64,000 nucleotides of DNA from Pseudomonadota bacterium (GCA_023412805.1 JAEZRM010000144.1:62001-126000), one strand, 5' to 3'; shown: positions 50,347 to 60,005, numbered from the stretch's first letter. A program made the numbers and translations. The notes: a model not told the origin generated them from the letters alone.

Positions 50347-52113
50347 ATGACCTACCGCGCTCCAGTAGACGACATCGTCTTCGCGCTCAAGACTGCCGCC
50401 GGACTTCCAGAGCTTGTGGCCGAGGGCACGATCGAGGTCGACGAGGACACTGTGCGGGCGGTCATCGAGGAGGCCGGCCGTTTTGCGAGCGAGGTGCTCG
50501 ACCCGCTGAATGTACCGGGCGACCGTACCGGTTCGCGCTTGGTTAATGGCACGGTCGAGACGCCGCCGGGCTGGAAGGAAGCCTACACCGCCTTTTCCGA
50601 GGGTGGTTGGTCCGCCCTGCCGTGCCCACCCGAATACGGCGGTCAGGGGCTGCCCGAGATGATTTCCATGGCGGCCTGCGAGATCTGGAACTCGGCCAAC
50701 CTCTCTTTCGGCCTCTGCCCGCTGTTGACGCAGGGCGCCATTGATGCCCTCTCGCTGCACGGCTCGGATGAGCTGAAGAACACGTACCTCCCCAAGATGG
50801 TGTCCGGCGCATGGACCGGCACCATGAACCTTACCGAACCGCACGTCGGCACGGACCTTGGCCATCTGACGACCAAGGCCGTCAAGCAGCCGGACGGCAC
50901 GTACCGCGTCTTCGGCACCAAGATCTTCATCACCTACGGCGATCACGAGCTGACCGAGAACATCATCCACATGGTGCTCGCGCGGCTCCCCGACGCCCCG
51001 CCCGGTACGCGTGGAATCTCGCTGTTCCTTGTGCCGAAGGTTCTCGTGAATGCTGACGGTTCGCTCGGTGCGCGCAATGACCTCATCGCCGCGAGCCTCG
51101 AGCACAAGCTCGGTATCCACGCGAGCCCCACCGCCGTCATGAAGTATGGCGAGAAGGGCGATGGCGCGGTCGGCTATCTCGTCGGCGAGGAGAACCGCGG
51201 CCTCAACACCATGTTCATCATGATGAATGCGGCGCGCCTCGCGGTCGGCGTTCAGGGCGTGGCAGTTGCCGAGCGGGCGACGCAACGCGCCACCGACTAC
51301 GCGAACGAGCGCAAGCAGGGTCGCGCGCCCGGCGCTCCCGCCAGCGAGATGAGCCCGATCATCGTCCATCCGGATATCCGGCGGAACCTGCTCACCATGC
51401 GCGCGCTCACCCAGGCGGCGCGTGCCATCTGCCTCGTGACGGCACGTGAGCTCGACGTGTCGCATGCAGCCAAGGATGCCGAGACGCGCACGAAAGCTGC
51501 CGTCCGCGCGGCCCTGCTCACGCCGATCGCCAAGGCCTTCTCGACGGACATCGGCATGGAGGTCGCCTCCATCGGCGTGCAGATCCACGGCGGCATGGGC
51601 TTCATCGAGGAGACTGGCGCGGCCCAGCACTATCGCGATGCCCGAATCCTGCCGATCTACGAGGGCACGAACGGCATCCAGGCCATCGATCTTCTGACGC
51701 GCAAGCTGCCGCTCGAGGGCGGCAAGGTCGCGGAAGCCTACATCGCGGAGCTGGCGCAGACGGTTGCCGAGATCAAGGCATCGAACCGTCCTGAGTTCGG
51801 GCGCATGGGCGAGCGCCTCGGCGCGGCGGTCGAAGCGCTAGCCGTCGCTTCCAGGTGGCTTGGTGGTGCCCTGCAGAAAAATCCGGAGGCCGCACTCGCG
51901 GGCGCGCAGCCCTATCTCCGCCTCTTCGGATTGGCTTCTGGCGGCGTTTATCTCGCGCGCGGCGCGCTGTCGGTAGTTCGAGAAGGAGCGAGTGACGGCG
52001 CCGGTCGCATCGCGATTGCGCGCTTCTTTGCCGAGAACCTCGCAACGGCGGCGCCCGGTCTCTCCGATACCATCACGACCGGAGCGGATACCGTACTGAG
52101 TGCTGCCGTTTAA
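50347..52113 (+). CDS. acyl-CoA dehydrogenase with C-terminal extension (DmdC-like)
   Basis: A 588-residue FAD flavoprotein of the long acyl-CoA dehydrogenase group. This group has an extra C-terminal domain and includes 3-methylthiopropanoyl-CoA dehydrogenase DmdC. Segments include LPCPPEYGGQGLPEMI, GTMNLTEPHVGTDLGHL, GTKIFITYGDHEL, and the catalytic Glu in PIYEGTNGIQAIDLLTRK (about residue 440). The C-terminal domain runs from about 460 on. No other beta-oxidation gene is adjacent, so the acyl substrate is not assigned. Confidence 0.93.
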   Translation: MTYRAPVDDIVFALKTAAGLPELVAEGTIEVDEDTVRAVIEEAGRFASEVLDPLNVPGDRTGSRLVNGTVETPPGWKEAYTAFSEGGWSALPCPPEYGGQGLPEMISMAACEIWNSANLSFGLCPLLTQGAIDALSLHGSDELKNTYLPKMVSGAWTGTMNLTEPHVGTDLGHLTTKAVKQPDGTYRVFGTKIFITYGDHELTENIIHMVLARLPDAPPGTRGISLFLVPKVLVNADGSLGARNDLIAASLEHKLGIHASPTAVMKYGEKGDGAVGYLVGEENRGLNTMFIMMNAARLAVGVQGVAVAERATQRATDYANERKQGRAPGAPASEMSPIIVHPDIRRNLLTMRALTQAARAICLVTARELDVSHAAKDAETRTKAAVRAALLTPIAKAFSTDIGMEVASIGVQIHGGMGFIEETGAAQHYRDARILPIYEGTNGIQAIDLLTRKLPLEGGKVAEAYIAELAQTVAEIKASNRPEFGRMGERLGAAVEALAVASRWLGGALQKNPEAALAGAQPYLRLFGLASGGVYLARGALSVVREGASDGAGRIAIARFFAENLATAAPGLSDTITTGADTVLSAAV

Positions 52114-52120
52114 CCTCGGA

Positions 52121-53206
52121 TCAGACGAGCCGTCCGCGAGCTGCAACGGGCAACACATCGACGATCTCGTTGCGGCGCACGGCGATGAGCTGGTCGACCA
52201 TGTTCACGACCACACAAACGTGGTTCGGGATGATCCGGACGACTTCACCGACATTCGGCCGCTGATTGGTGCGCGAAAGATCGAGAAAGCCGTGCTCCTC
52301 GGCAAATGCACCGATGCGAGCCTGCGGATACTCCAGTATGTGACCGAAACCATCCATGCCGCCGCCCGGATCGGCGGTGAGCGTCTTCGAACCGGAGTCG
52401 AGGATGCCGCGCTCTGGGCCTGCCCGGCTCACGACCGTGGCATAGACATGCAGCGCGCAGTCTTCTTCCGTCGCGAGCCCGCACGCAATCATCATGCGGT
52501 CATTGAAAATGTAGGTACCGGCGCGATGCTCGGTCGCGCCCTTGAGCTTGCCGACATTGGGCAGGTTCGGCGTGCCGCCCGTCGAGATGACCCCCGGCTC
52601 GAGGCCGAGCGATCTCAGTCCCGCTACGGCGTCGTCGTGGAAGCGTTGAGCCGCATCCCAACCGCCCTCCGTCGGATAAAGCAGCAGCCCGCGGAATTCG
52701 AGGCCGTCGGTGTCGCGCACGATGCGGGCGAGGTCGACAGCCTCATTCGGCGTTTCGACGCCGGCGCGCTTGCGGCCGGTGTCGCACTCGATCATGACGC
52801 CGATCGGCGCATTCGCGGTGGCGGCCGCCTCCGCATAAGCCGCGAGCGTAACCGGATTGTCCGCGCAGATGGTCACGTCGGCGCGCTTTCGTAGCGCCGC
52901 CAGCCGACCGGATCGCGCCGCGCCGATGAGATTGTAGCTGACCAGGATATTTTCGATGCCTGCATCGGCCATGATCTCGGCCTCGCCGAGTTTCTGGCAG
53001 GTAACCCCGCTGGCGCCCTCAGCAATCTGCATTTTGGCAAGCACCGGGCTTTTATGGGTCTTTATGTGCGGTCGATTGGCGACGCCAGCGGCCTCGCAAA
53101 CACCTTGCACGCGCCCTATATTCTTATCGACGCGGTCGAGGTCGATCACGACGGCTGGCGTGCCGAACTCGTGTGAGATCTGCTCTTTGAGTAGGTCGAG
53201 ACTCAT
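52121..53206 (-). CDS. D-threonine aldolase-like PLP enzyme (fold-type III)
   Basis: A 361-residue protein with an alanine-racemase-type PLP barrel and the C-terminal metal-binding domain of D-threonine aldolases and D-serine dehydratases. The PLP lysine is in NRPHIKTHKS (about residue 49). The metal ligands His and Cys are in PNHVCVVVNM (about residue 330). These enzymes cleave D-beta-hydroxy amino acids to glycine and an aldehyde, or deaminate D-serine. Which reaction applies is not decided by motifs alone. bolA is the next gene upstream, 15 bases away. Confidence 0.85.
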   Translation of the reverse strand: MSLDLLKEQISHEFGTPAVVIDLDRVDKNIGRVQGVCEAAGVANRPHIKTHKSPVLAKMQIAEGASGVTCQKLGEAEIMADAGIENILVSYNLIGAARSGRLAALRKRADVTICADNPVTLAAYAEAAATANAPIGVMIECDTGRKRAGVETPNEAVDLARIVRDTDGLEFRGLLLYPTEGGWDAAQRFHDDAVAGLRSLGLEPGVISTGGTPNLPNVGKLKGATEHRAGTYIFNDRMMIACGLATEEDCALHVYATVVSRAGPERGILDSGSKTLTADPGGGMDGFGHILEYPQARIGAFAEEHGFLDLSRTNQRPNVGEVVRIIPNHVCVVVNMVDQLIAVRRNEIVDVLPVAARGRLV

Positions 53207-53221
53207 GGGTCCGGTCCTGCG

Positions 53222-53497
53222 TCAGCGAATGGTTTCACCGGGGGCGTAGGTGGCAAGGGCAAGCGCGTGAACGCGCCCCTTGAGTTCGTCGGCCAGCGCG
53301 TCGTTTACTAGGCGGTGCCGTGCGACGCGGGTCTTGCCGGCAAAAGCGGGCGACACGATCAGCACACGATAGTGGCTCTCCCCGGTGCCGGGGGAGTTGC
53401 GATGCCCCGCGTGCAGGTGAGATTCGTTGATGACGTCGAGGCGGGACGGCTCGAACGCGATCATGAGTTTCTCGCGAATTCTCTGGTCGGCGGACAT
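53222..53497 (-). CDS. BolA family protein
   Basis: A 91-residue BolA protein. Family members pair with monothiol glutaredoxins in iron-sulfur handling. Recognisable parts are IREKLMIAFEPSRLDVINES, HAGH, and the C-terminal helix RHRLVNDALADEL. The ATG gives the usual N-terminus. grxD is not nearby. It is divergent from the Crp/Fnr unit. Confidence 0.9.
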   Translation of the reverse strand: MSADQRIREKLMIAFEPSRLDVINESHLHAGHRNSPGTGESHYRVLIVSPAFAGKTRVARHRLVNDALADELKGRVHALALATYAPGETIR

Positions 53498-53602
53498 TCT
53501 GACGACTGTTGCCCCTTCGGCGACTTGGATCGGTGCACCGGCCAGGATGCCTCAAGTCGGGCGTGCTCTGCGAGTACAAATGTTAAGCGGAGGTCAAATA
53601 TA

Positions 53603-53737
53603 ATGGATACGGATAAAAGGCGAGTGCCTGGGCTGGGATTTTCGCTGCGAGACAATGTCCAGCCCGCTGTAGTAAATGGTCCGAAAAGTTTTGGCCCGCT
53701 GACAATCCGTCCAGACCCTCAAACATGCCGCTGTTAA
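53603..53737 (+). CDS. 44-residue upstream reading frame overlapping the Crp/Fnr gene
   Basis: A short frame with the strong ribosome site GCGGAGG about nine bases before its ATG. It ends 13 bases inside the following regulator gene. The regulator's own ATG has no Shine-Dalgarno sequence, so its translation probably depends on ribosomes finishing this frame. The peptide (MDTDKRRVPGLGF at the start) has no recognised domain. It may be a coupling leader or a small protein in its own right. Confidence 0.5.
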   Translation: MDTDKRRVPGLGFSLRDNVQPAVVNGPKSFGPLTIRPDPQTCRC

Positions 53738-54450
53738 AACCCCTACTGCTCAATCTTGGTCAGCACGACACCGTGTCCGAGGAAGAGGCAGCGCTTCTGG
53801 CGTCGGCGATTACGAAACATGCGACCTTCGCGACGGGCGACGACATCGTGACCGTCGGATCACGGCCTGCCCACAGCAGCCTGATGGTCGACGGCTTCGC
53901 GGCCCGCTACAAAATGCTGTCGGATGGTGGGCGGCAGATCACGGCGCTCCATGTCGCCGGTGATTTCGTCGATCTTCATGCATTTTTGCTGAAAACCATG
54001 GATCACGGCATCGTGGCGCTGTCGCCTTGTCATGTCGCATTCGCCGAGCACAGTGATCTCAAGATGATCACCGAGAAAGCACCGCATCTCGCGCGGCTCC
54101 TCTGGCTCGATACACTCGTGGACGGGGCCATTCACCGCGAATGGATTGTCGCCATGGGACGCCGTTCGCGGAAGTCGCAGCTCGCGCATCTGATCTGTGA
54201 GCTCTATGTGCGCCTGCGTGGTGTACAACGCACGGTCGACTGGAGTTTTCACTTTCCGCTGTCGCAAGCTGAAATGGCGGATGTGCTTGGTTTGTCGGTC
54301 GTTCACATGAACCGGGTAATTCAGAGCCTTCGGCGCGAGGGCTTGATAAGTTGGACGCACCACACGATTTCCATACTGGACTGGGCGCGCCTCCAGGTGG
54401 TCGCGGAATTCGATCCAACCTATCTCAGCATGGTGCGCGAGCCGCGATAG
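53725..54450 (+). CDS. Crp/Fnr-family transcriptional regulator
   Basis: A 241-residue regulator. Residues 20-140 form the cNMP-type sensor fold, without the cysteines of the oxygen-sensing Fnr cluster. The C-terminal winged helix has the recognition region FPLSQAEMADVLGLSVVHMNRVIQSLRREGLI (about residues 180-212), typical of the group. The effector is unknown. It has no ribosome site of its own and overlaps the end of a short upstream frame. It is divergent from bolA. Confidence 0.9.
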   Translation: MPLLKPLLLNLGQHDTVSEEEAALLASAITKHATFATGDDIVTVGSRPAHSSLMVDGFAARYKMLSDGGRQITALHVAGDFVDLHAFLLKTMDHGIVALSPCHVAFAEHSDLKMITEKAPHLARLLWLDTLVDGAIHREWIVAMGRRSRKSQLAHLICELYVRLRGVQRTVDWSFHFPLSQAEMADVLGLSVVHMNRVIQSLRREGLISWTHHTISILDWARLQVVAEFDPTYLSMVREPR

Positions 54451-54553
54451 ACGGCATCGCCTGCGACTCGGGTGGCATAGCAGCAACGCATTCCCGTGGT
54501 GTCCGGGTGACCGCTTGTGCGCTGCGGTCGCGGTGGATCATAATGCGAGGAAG

Positions 54554-55201
54554 ATGAAGCTCGAATCGAAATACTTCGACCAGATCAGGGTCAAGCCTTC
54601 CGCGCCGCGCGAGGCCGAGGAGCCTACCCACGTGTGCCAGTGGAAGGGCTGCAGGGCGGCCGGTGCGCACAAGGCGCCCATGGGCCGCGGCCGTGAGAAC
54701 GAGTACTATCACTTCTGCCTCGATCACGTCCGGCAGTTCAACGCGTCATACAATTACTTCGCGGGCATGAGCGACGCCGAAGTAGAGGACTTCCGCAAAA
54801 ACGCCATTACGGGCCATCGGCCGACATGGAAGCTGGGTGCCGATAAGGGGGGTACTGACAACCTCTCGGAGGGCAGCGCGAGCGATGCCCGGGCCCGCCG
54901 GTACGCCAATTTCGCCCGCAATGGCACGCATGACCCCCATCACGTATTGGATGACAGCGATGCCCAAACGCATGGCACGAGCCGTCAGGCCCCCCGTCGC
55001 GCGCTGAAACCTCTGGAGCGCAAAGCATTCGAGGCCCTGGATTTAGCGGAATCAGCGCCCAGCGCGGAAATCAAAGGGCGGTTCAAGGAGCTGGTGAAAC
55101 GGCACCACCCCGATGCCAACGGCGGGGACCGCGGCGCCGAAGACAAGTTGCGTGAGATCATACAAGCCTATAATTACCTGAAACAGGCTGGTCTCGTTTG
55201 A
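54554..55201 (+). CDS. J-domain protein with N-terminal cysteine motif
   Basis: A 215-residue protein of a family common in Rhizobiales. The N-terminus MKLESKYFDQIRVKP begins a Cys/His-rich region (HVCQWKGC, then YYHFCLDHV) that may bind zinc. The C-terminal J domain (about residues 150-215) has the HPD motif in KRHHPDANGGDRGAED, so it should stimulate a DnaK-type chaperone. GAGG lies very close to the ATG. The frame is open further upstream but without family similarity. It precedes cobS by 75 bases. Confidence 0.87.
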   Translation: MKLESKYFDQIRVKPSAPREAEEPTHVCQWKGCRAAGAHKAPMGRGRENEYYHFCLDHVRQFNASYNYFAGMSDAEVEDFRKNAITGHRPTWKLGADKGGTDNLSEGSASDARARRYANFARNGTHDPHHVLDDSDAQTHGTSRQAPRRALKPLERKAFEALDLAESAPSAEIKGRFKELVKRHHPDANGGDRGAEDKLREIIQAYNYLKQAGLV

Positions 55202-55276
55202 CCGGCCGATCAGCCAAACTCGATCGTCCCCAAGACATCAGCGATCCGTCGCGGGACAGCACGTGGGGGCGATTCC

Positions 55277-56293
55277 ATGGACCTGCGGAACAGCGAAACT
55301 ATGCGCGCTTCAGCTAATGCCGGCTTGCCCGGCCTTCCGGATAAGACCATCTCGGTCCGCGAGACGTTCGGCATCGATTCCGACATGGAGGCGCCGGCTT
55401 ACTCAAAAGCTGACTCGCATGTGCCGGACCTCGATCCCGATTATCTCTTCAATCGGGAAGTGACCCTAGCCATCCTCGCCGGCTTCAAGCACAACCGCCG
55501 CGTGATGATCCAGGGCTATCACGGCACCGGCAAGTCGACGCACATCGAGCAAGTGGCCGCGCGGCTCAACTGGCCGTGCGTGCGCGTCAACCTCGACAGC
55601 CACGTCTCGCGCATCGATCTCGTCGGCAAGGACGCGATCGTGTTGAAGGACGGCAAACAGGTCACCGAGTTCCGCGAGGGCATCCTGCCCTGGGCGCTCC
55701 AGAACAATGTCGCGCTCGTGTTCGACGAGTACGATGCCGGCCGTCCGGACGTGATGTTCGTCATCCAGCGCGTGCTCGAAGTCTCGGGCAAGCTGACGCT
55801 GCTCGATCAGTCGAAGGTCATCCGGCCGCATCCGGCCTTCCGCTTGTTCTCGACGACCAACACGATTGGTCTCGGCGACACGTCGGGCCTCTACCATGGC
55901 ACGCAGCAGATCAACCAGGGCCAGATGGACCGCTGGTCGATCGTCGCGACGCTCAACTACCTGCCGCACGACGACGAGGTCGGCATTGTTCTCTCCAAGG
56001 CCAAGGCCTTCCAGAAGAGCGACGCCAAGAAGAAGGTCGTCAACAACATGGTGCGGGTCGCCGACCTGACGCGACAGGCCTTCATCAACGGCGATCTGTC
56101 GACCGTGATGAGCCCGCGTACGGTGCTGACATGGGCCGAGAACGCCGAGATCTTCGGCAATGTCGGTTTCGCGTTCCGCATGACGTTCCTCAACAAGTGC
56201 GACGAGCTCGAGCGCCCATTGGTCGCCGAGTTCTTCCAGCGCTGTTTTGGCGAGGAACTTCCCGAAAGCGCAGCCAACGTCGCGCTGAGCTGA
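55277..56293 (+). CDS. cobS: cobaltochelatase subunit CobS
   Basis: CobS is the AAA+ subunit that, with CobT, drives CobN to insert cobalt into hydrogenobyrinic acid a,c-diamide in aerobic cobalamin synthesis. The 338-residue protein has Walker A GYHGTGKST at about residues 79-87, Walker B LVFDEYDA, and RLFSTTNTIG as the sensor-1 region. cobT follows after 26 bases. cobN is not in the window. Confidence 0.95.
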   Translation: MDLRNSETMRASANAGLPGLPDKTISVRETFGIDSDMEAPAYSKADSHVPDLDPDYLFNREVTLAILAGFKHNRRVMIQGYHGTGKSTHIEQVAARLNWPCVRVNLDSHVSRIDLVGKDAIVLKDGKQVTEFREGILPWALQNNVALVFDEYDAGRPDVMFVIQRVLEVSGKLTLLDQSKVIRPHPAFRLFSTTNTIGLGDTSGLYHGTQQINQGQMDRWSIVATLNYLPHDDEVGIVLSKAKAFQKSDAKKKVVNNMVRVADLTRQAFINGDLSTVMSPRTVLTWAENAEIFGNVGFAFRMTFLNKCDELERPLVAEFFQRCFGEELPESAANVALS

Positions 56294-56319
56294 GGCTTTA
56301 GCACCGGAACGATAGCCGC

Positions 56320-58200
56320 GTGGCCACTCCTCCGAAGAAGAAAGAAGCGCCGACCGAGCCGTTCAAGCGCGTGCTCGGTCTTTGCGCGCGCGCCATTGCC
56401 GCCGACGGCGAGATGCAGGTCACCTACGCGCCGGGCAAGCCCGAGCTCGACGGCAAGGCCATGCAGCTCCCCGAGCCTTCGCGCGCGCCATCGAAGAAGG
56501 AGATCGCGGTCATCCGTGGCTGGGCCGACAGTCTCGCGCTGACGGCGGCCATGCACGACGAGAAGCTGCACAAGCGTCTTGTTCCAGGAGCGGGCCCGGC
56601 CCGCTCGGTGTTCGAGGCGGTCGAGCGCGCCCGCGTCGAGGCGATCGGCTGCAATCGTATGCAAGGTATGGCGTCGAACCTCACCGCCAAGGTGGAGGAC
56701 CAGTACGCCCATGGCCGCTTCGCCCATGTGACCGAGCGTGCCGAGGCACCGATCGAGGATGCCCTTTCGCTGATCGTGCGTGAACGCCTGACAGGCCTCA
56801 AGCCGCCCGCTTCGGCGCAGGCACTTGTCGACCTCTGGCGCCCGTGGATCGAGGAGCGCGCCGCGACGACGCTCGAGAAGATGGGTGATGCAGCAACCAG
56901 CCAGACCAAGTTCGGTCGGCTGATGCGTGACATGCTGCGCGACCTCGAACTCTCCGAGGAGCTTGCCGACGGCGAGAAGGAAGAGGGTGACAGCGACGAC
57001 GAGCAGCAGCCCGACGGCGGCGAGTCCGAGTCGCAGGACAGCGACGAGGGTGCCGAAGCCGACGAGCAGCCGAACGACGAGCAGCAGGCCGAGGGCGAGG
57101 AAGGCGAGACCACCGAAGCCTCCGATGCCGGCGAGACCGAGGACTTCGACCTCGACGCGGAAGGCGACGAGAGCGCGGAGACCAACGAGCCCTGGCGGCC
57201 CAATACCAGCGTTCTCGATGACCCCGAGCGTTTCGGCTACAAGGTCTTCAACAAGACCTTCGACGAGGAGATCGAGGCCGTCGACCTTTCGACGCCCGAC
57301 GAGCTCGAGCGTCTGCGCGCCTTCCTCGACAAGGAGCTGCGCAATCTTTCAGGCGCCGTCTCGCGGCTCGCGAACCGCCTGCAGCGCAAGCTGCTCGCGC
57401 AGCAGAACCGCGCCTGGGACTTCGATCTCGAGGAAGGTCAGCTCGATACGGCAAGGCTCACGCGCGTCGTCATCGATCCCATGCACGCGCTCTCTTTTAA
57501 GCACGAGCGCGACACGGACTTCCGCGACACTGTGGTGACGCTGCTGATCGACAACTCGGGCTCCATGCGCGGGCGGCCGATCATGGTTGCCGCCTGCTGC
57601 GCGGACATCCTTGCCCGCACGCTGGAGCGCTGCGGCGTCAAGGTCGAGATTCTCGGCTTCACGACACGCGCCTGGAAGGGTGGCCAGTCGCGCGAAGCGT
57701 GGCTCGCTGCCGGCAAGCCTGCCGCGCCCGGACGTCTCAATGATCTCCGCCACATCGTCTACAAGCGGGCCGATTCGCCGTGGCGTCGCTCCAAGCAGTC
57801 GCTCGCGCTCATGATGCGCGAAGGCCTGCTCAAGGAGAACATCGACGGCGAGGCGCTGGCCTGGGCGCACAACCGCATGCTCGGGCGGTCCGAGCATCGC
57901 CGCATTCTGATGATGATCTCGGACGGTGCGCCGGTCGATGATTCGACCCTGTCGGTGAATACTGGCTGCTATCTGGAGCGGCATCTCCGTCAGGTTATCG
58001 AGGAAATCGAGAACAAGTCGCCGGTGGAGTTGATCGCAATCGGCATCGGCCACGACGTGACACGGTACTATCGCCGCGCCGTGACGATCACGGATCCGAG
58101 CGAGCTTGCCGGTGCCATGACGGACAAGCTCGTCGAGCTGTTCGAGGAGACGAACGGTCCGGCGCGTGGGCGGTCTGCGGTGCCCGGTTCGCGGCGCTAA
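56320..58200 (+). CDS. cobT: cobaltochelatase subunit CobT
   Basis: CobT partners CobS in the ATP-driven cobaltochelatase. The 626-residue protein starts at a GTG. A very acidic low-complexity linker lies at about residues 213-290 (runs of Glu, Asp and Gln). The C-terminal von Willebrand A domain carries the metal site LLIDNSGSMRGRPI (about residue 410), as in magnesium chelatase BchD. It ends just before a strong terminator, so the transcript is probably J-protein-cobS-cobT or cobS-cobT. Confidence 0.95.
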   Translation: MATPPKKKEAPTEPFKRVLGLCARAIAADGEMQVTYAPGKPELDGKAMQLPEPSRAPSKKEIAVIRGWADSLALTAAMHDEKLHKRLVPGAGPARSVFEAVERARVEAIGCNRMQGMASNLTAKVEDQYAHGRFAHVTERAEAPIEDALSLIVRERLTGLKPPASAQALVDLWRPWIEERAATTLEKMGDAATSQTKFGRLMRDMLRDLELSEELADGEKEEGDSDDEQQPDGGESESQDSDEGAEADEQPNDEQQAEGEEGETTEASDAGETEDFDLDAEGDESAETNEPWRPNTSVLDDPERFGYKVFNKTFDEEIEAVDLSTPDELERLRAFLDKELRNLSGAVSRLANRLQRKLLAQQNRAWDFDLEEGQLDTARLTRVVIDPMHALSFKHERDTDFRDTVVTLLIDNSGSMRGRPIMVAACCADILARTLERCGVKVEILGFTTRAWKGGQSREAWLAAGKPAAPGRLNDLRHIVYKRADSPWRRSKQSLALMMREGLLKENIDGEALAWAHNRMLGRSEHRRILMMISDGAPVDDSTLSVNTGCYLERHLRQVIEEIENKSPVELIAIGIGHDVTRYYRRAVTITDPSELAGAMTDKLVELFEETNGPARGRSAVPGSRR

Positions 58201-58229
58201 ACACTTCGACGCGTGCAGTGCGTGTGATG

Positions 58230-58257
58230 CGCCGGCATTCAGCTTGCCGGCGTTTTT
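58230..58257 (+). terminator. intrinsic terminator after cobT
   Basis: Eight-base perfect arms (CGCCGGCA/TGCCGGCG), a seven-base loop and five T, 30 bases after the cobT stop. Confidence 0.88.
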
Positions 58258-58298
58258 CATATTCACACCGTAATGACCTCGTTACGCGGGACCCGTGC

Positions 58299-59396
58299 AT
58301 GAAGTCAGCATCGTTCGCTCGGAAGGCCATTCGCGCCGTGCGCACCTTTTTGGTCGTTCTGTTCGCCGCTCTGGTGATCGGCCCTGGTGCGCCTGCCGGC
58401 GCTCAACCGGAGAAGGCTGCAACGGCCGTTGCGATCTCTGCAGTCGAGGTCTCGGCGCGCCCACTGGAGAGCTATCAGCGCGGGCTGGCCGGCACGAAGA
58501 CTTTCGGGCGGCTCGAATTCCGCGGTGGGCTCGTGCTGACCTCGACGGATATACGCTTCGGTGGCTTCTCCGGTCTCATCATGGCGCCTGATGGTCGGAG
58601 CATTCTGGCGGTGACGGATCAAGGCCATTGGCTCTCCGCGGAGATCGTCTACAAGGGCACGGCTCCGCGCGACCTTGCGAAGGCGCGCATGGGGCCGATT
58701 CTCGCGCTTAACGGTCGTCCGCTGGCGCGCAAGCGTGATGCCGACGCGGAAGAGATCGCGCTCCTCTCCGGCACGCTCAAGAAGGGCATCGCACTCGTCG
58801 CTTTCGAGCGCAATCATCGCCTCGCGCGACATCCCGTCGTCGATGGGGCGCTGGGCCGGCCGACCGGGCTCGTTGCGCTGCCGCCGGATGCCAGGCGCAT
58901 GAGAAGCAACAGCGGACTTGAGGCCGTCACAGTCATTCGGGGCGGGCCTCTCCGCGGCGCCATCCTGGCGCTCGCCGAGGATTTCCGTGATGCCAAAGAT
59001 CATCATTCGGGATGGCTGCTCGGCAGGGGCGCACCGCAGCGGCTCGCCATAAAGGACATCGGTGGGTTTGCGCTAACTGGCGCAGCGGCGCTGGATGATG
59101 GCTCGGTAGTGATCCTCGAGCGGCGCTTTCGCTACACCGAGGGCGTGCGGATGCGCTTGCGGCTGATCGCGGCGGATGAGCTCAAGCCAGGCCGGGGCAT
59201 CGAGGGCGAGACGTTGATCCAGTCAGACATGAGCTACGAGATCGACAATATGGAGGCCATTGCCGTCCACAAAGCGCCGGGCGGCGAAACCGTCGTCACG
59301 CTCATATCGGACGACAATTTCAACAAGTTCCTCCAGCGCAATCTGCTGCTGCAGTTCACGCTGCATCCACGCGGTGCGAAGTCCACGTCGCGATAG
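58299..59396 (+). CDS. esterase-like activity of phytase family protein
   Basis: A 365-residue exported protein. The signal peptide covers about residues 1-36 (KAIRAVRTFLVVLFAALVIG, ending AGAQ). The mature domain resembles the beta-propeller family annotated as esterase-like activity of phytase. Segments are GLIMAPDGRSILAVTDQGHWLSAEI, DGSVVILERRF, and EIDNMEAIAVHKAPGGETVVTLISDDNF near the end. The true substrate of this family is poorly known. It stands alone after the cobT terminator and is convergent with soxG. Confidence 0.85.
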   Translation: MKSASFARKAIRAVRTFLVVLFAALVIGPGAPAGAQPEKAATAVAISAVEVSARPLESYQRGLAGTKTFGRLEFRGGLVLTSTDIRFGGFSGLIMAPDGRSILAVTDQGHWLSAEIVYKGTAPRDLAKARMGPILALNGRPLARKRDADAEEIALLSGTLKKGIALVAFERNHRLARHPVVDGALGRPTGLVALPPDARRMRSNSGLEAVTVIRGGPLRGAILALAEDFRDAKDHHSGWLLGRGAPQRLAIKDIGGFALTGAAALDDGSVVILERRFRYTEGVRMRLRLIAADELKPGRGIEGETLIQSDMSYEIDNMEAIAVHKAPGGETVVTLISDDNFNKFLQRNLLLQFTLHPRGAKSTSR

Positions 59397-59405
59397 CGGC
59401 GACGC

Positions 59406-60005
59406 TCAACCCACCTCGATGCCGTACTCGGCGGCCGATGCGACGAGCCACGACCAGAAACTCTCGGCCGTGCTTCTCGCGGAGATGATCTCGAACGTCG
59501 GCGTCTCGTCGATCAGCGCGATCTGCAGGCCGATGTGGGCTGCACTCGTTTGCGCGGCATCCCCGGTTTCGAACACGTTCGCGTCGAGATCGACCGCAAT
59601 GCCCTTTGCGAGCGCAGCGCGCGCGCGTGCGCCGGACACCTCGACGATGAGACGGCCATCGCCCTGATCCGTGATCGCCGCGAGCTCGCTCAGTTCGGCG
59701 CGCACGCTCTCGACCTCATTCCTGGAGCCACGCTCCACGACAAGCCACTGCCCTGGCGCCGTGCCGGTGACCGATAGCGCCGCGCCTTCTGCGCGCTTGG
59801 CGGCATCGGCGATCGGCTTACCGACATGGCGCGAGAGGATAGCAGCAACATCGGCGGCGCGCCCGCGCCGTGCAATCACAATGATCGCCGCGAACTCGGT
59901 AATCTCGCGAATGCGCACGCCAGGATTGGCGGTTGCGGCGCCGAGCGCCCCGGGATTGGCGAGTCCCGCGAGTGATGATTGGTTTGCTATCGCGCGATCA
60001 GCCAT
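59406..60005 (-). CDS. soxG: sarcosine oxidase gamma subunit
   Basis: The small gamma subunit of heterotetrameric sarcosine oxidase, 199 residues. It folds like part of the T-protein and completes the complex. Readable family parts are AIIVIARRGRAADVAAIL, the WLVVERGS stretch and VDLDANVFETGDAAQTSAAHIGLQIALIDE. It overlaps soxA by eight bases and is the last gene of soxBDAG. Confidence 0.9.
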   Translation of the reverse strand: MADRAIANQSSLAGLANPGALGAATANPGVRIREITEFAAIIVIARRGRAADVAAILSRHVGKPIADAAKRAEGAALSVTGTAPGQWLVVERGSRNEVESVRAELSELAAITDQGDGRLIVEVSGARARAALAKGIAVDLDANVFETGDAAQTSAAHIGLQIALIDETPTFEIISARSTAESFWSWLVASAAEYGIEVG

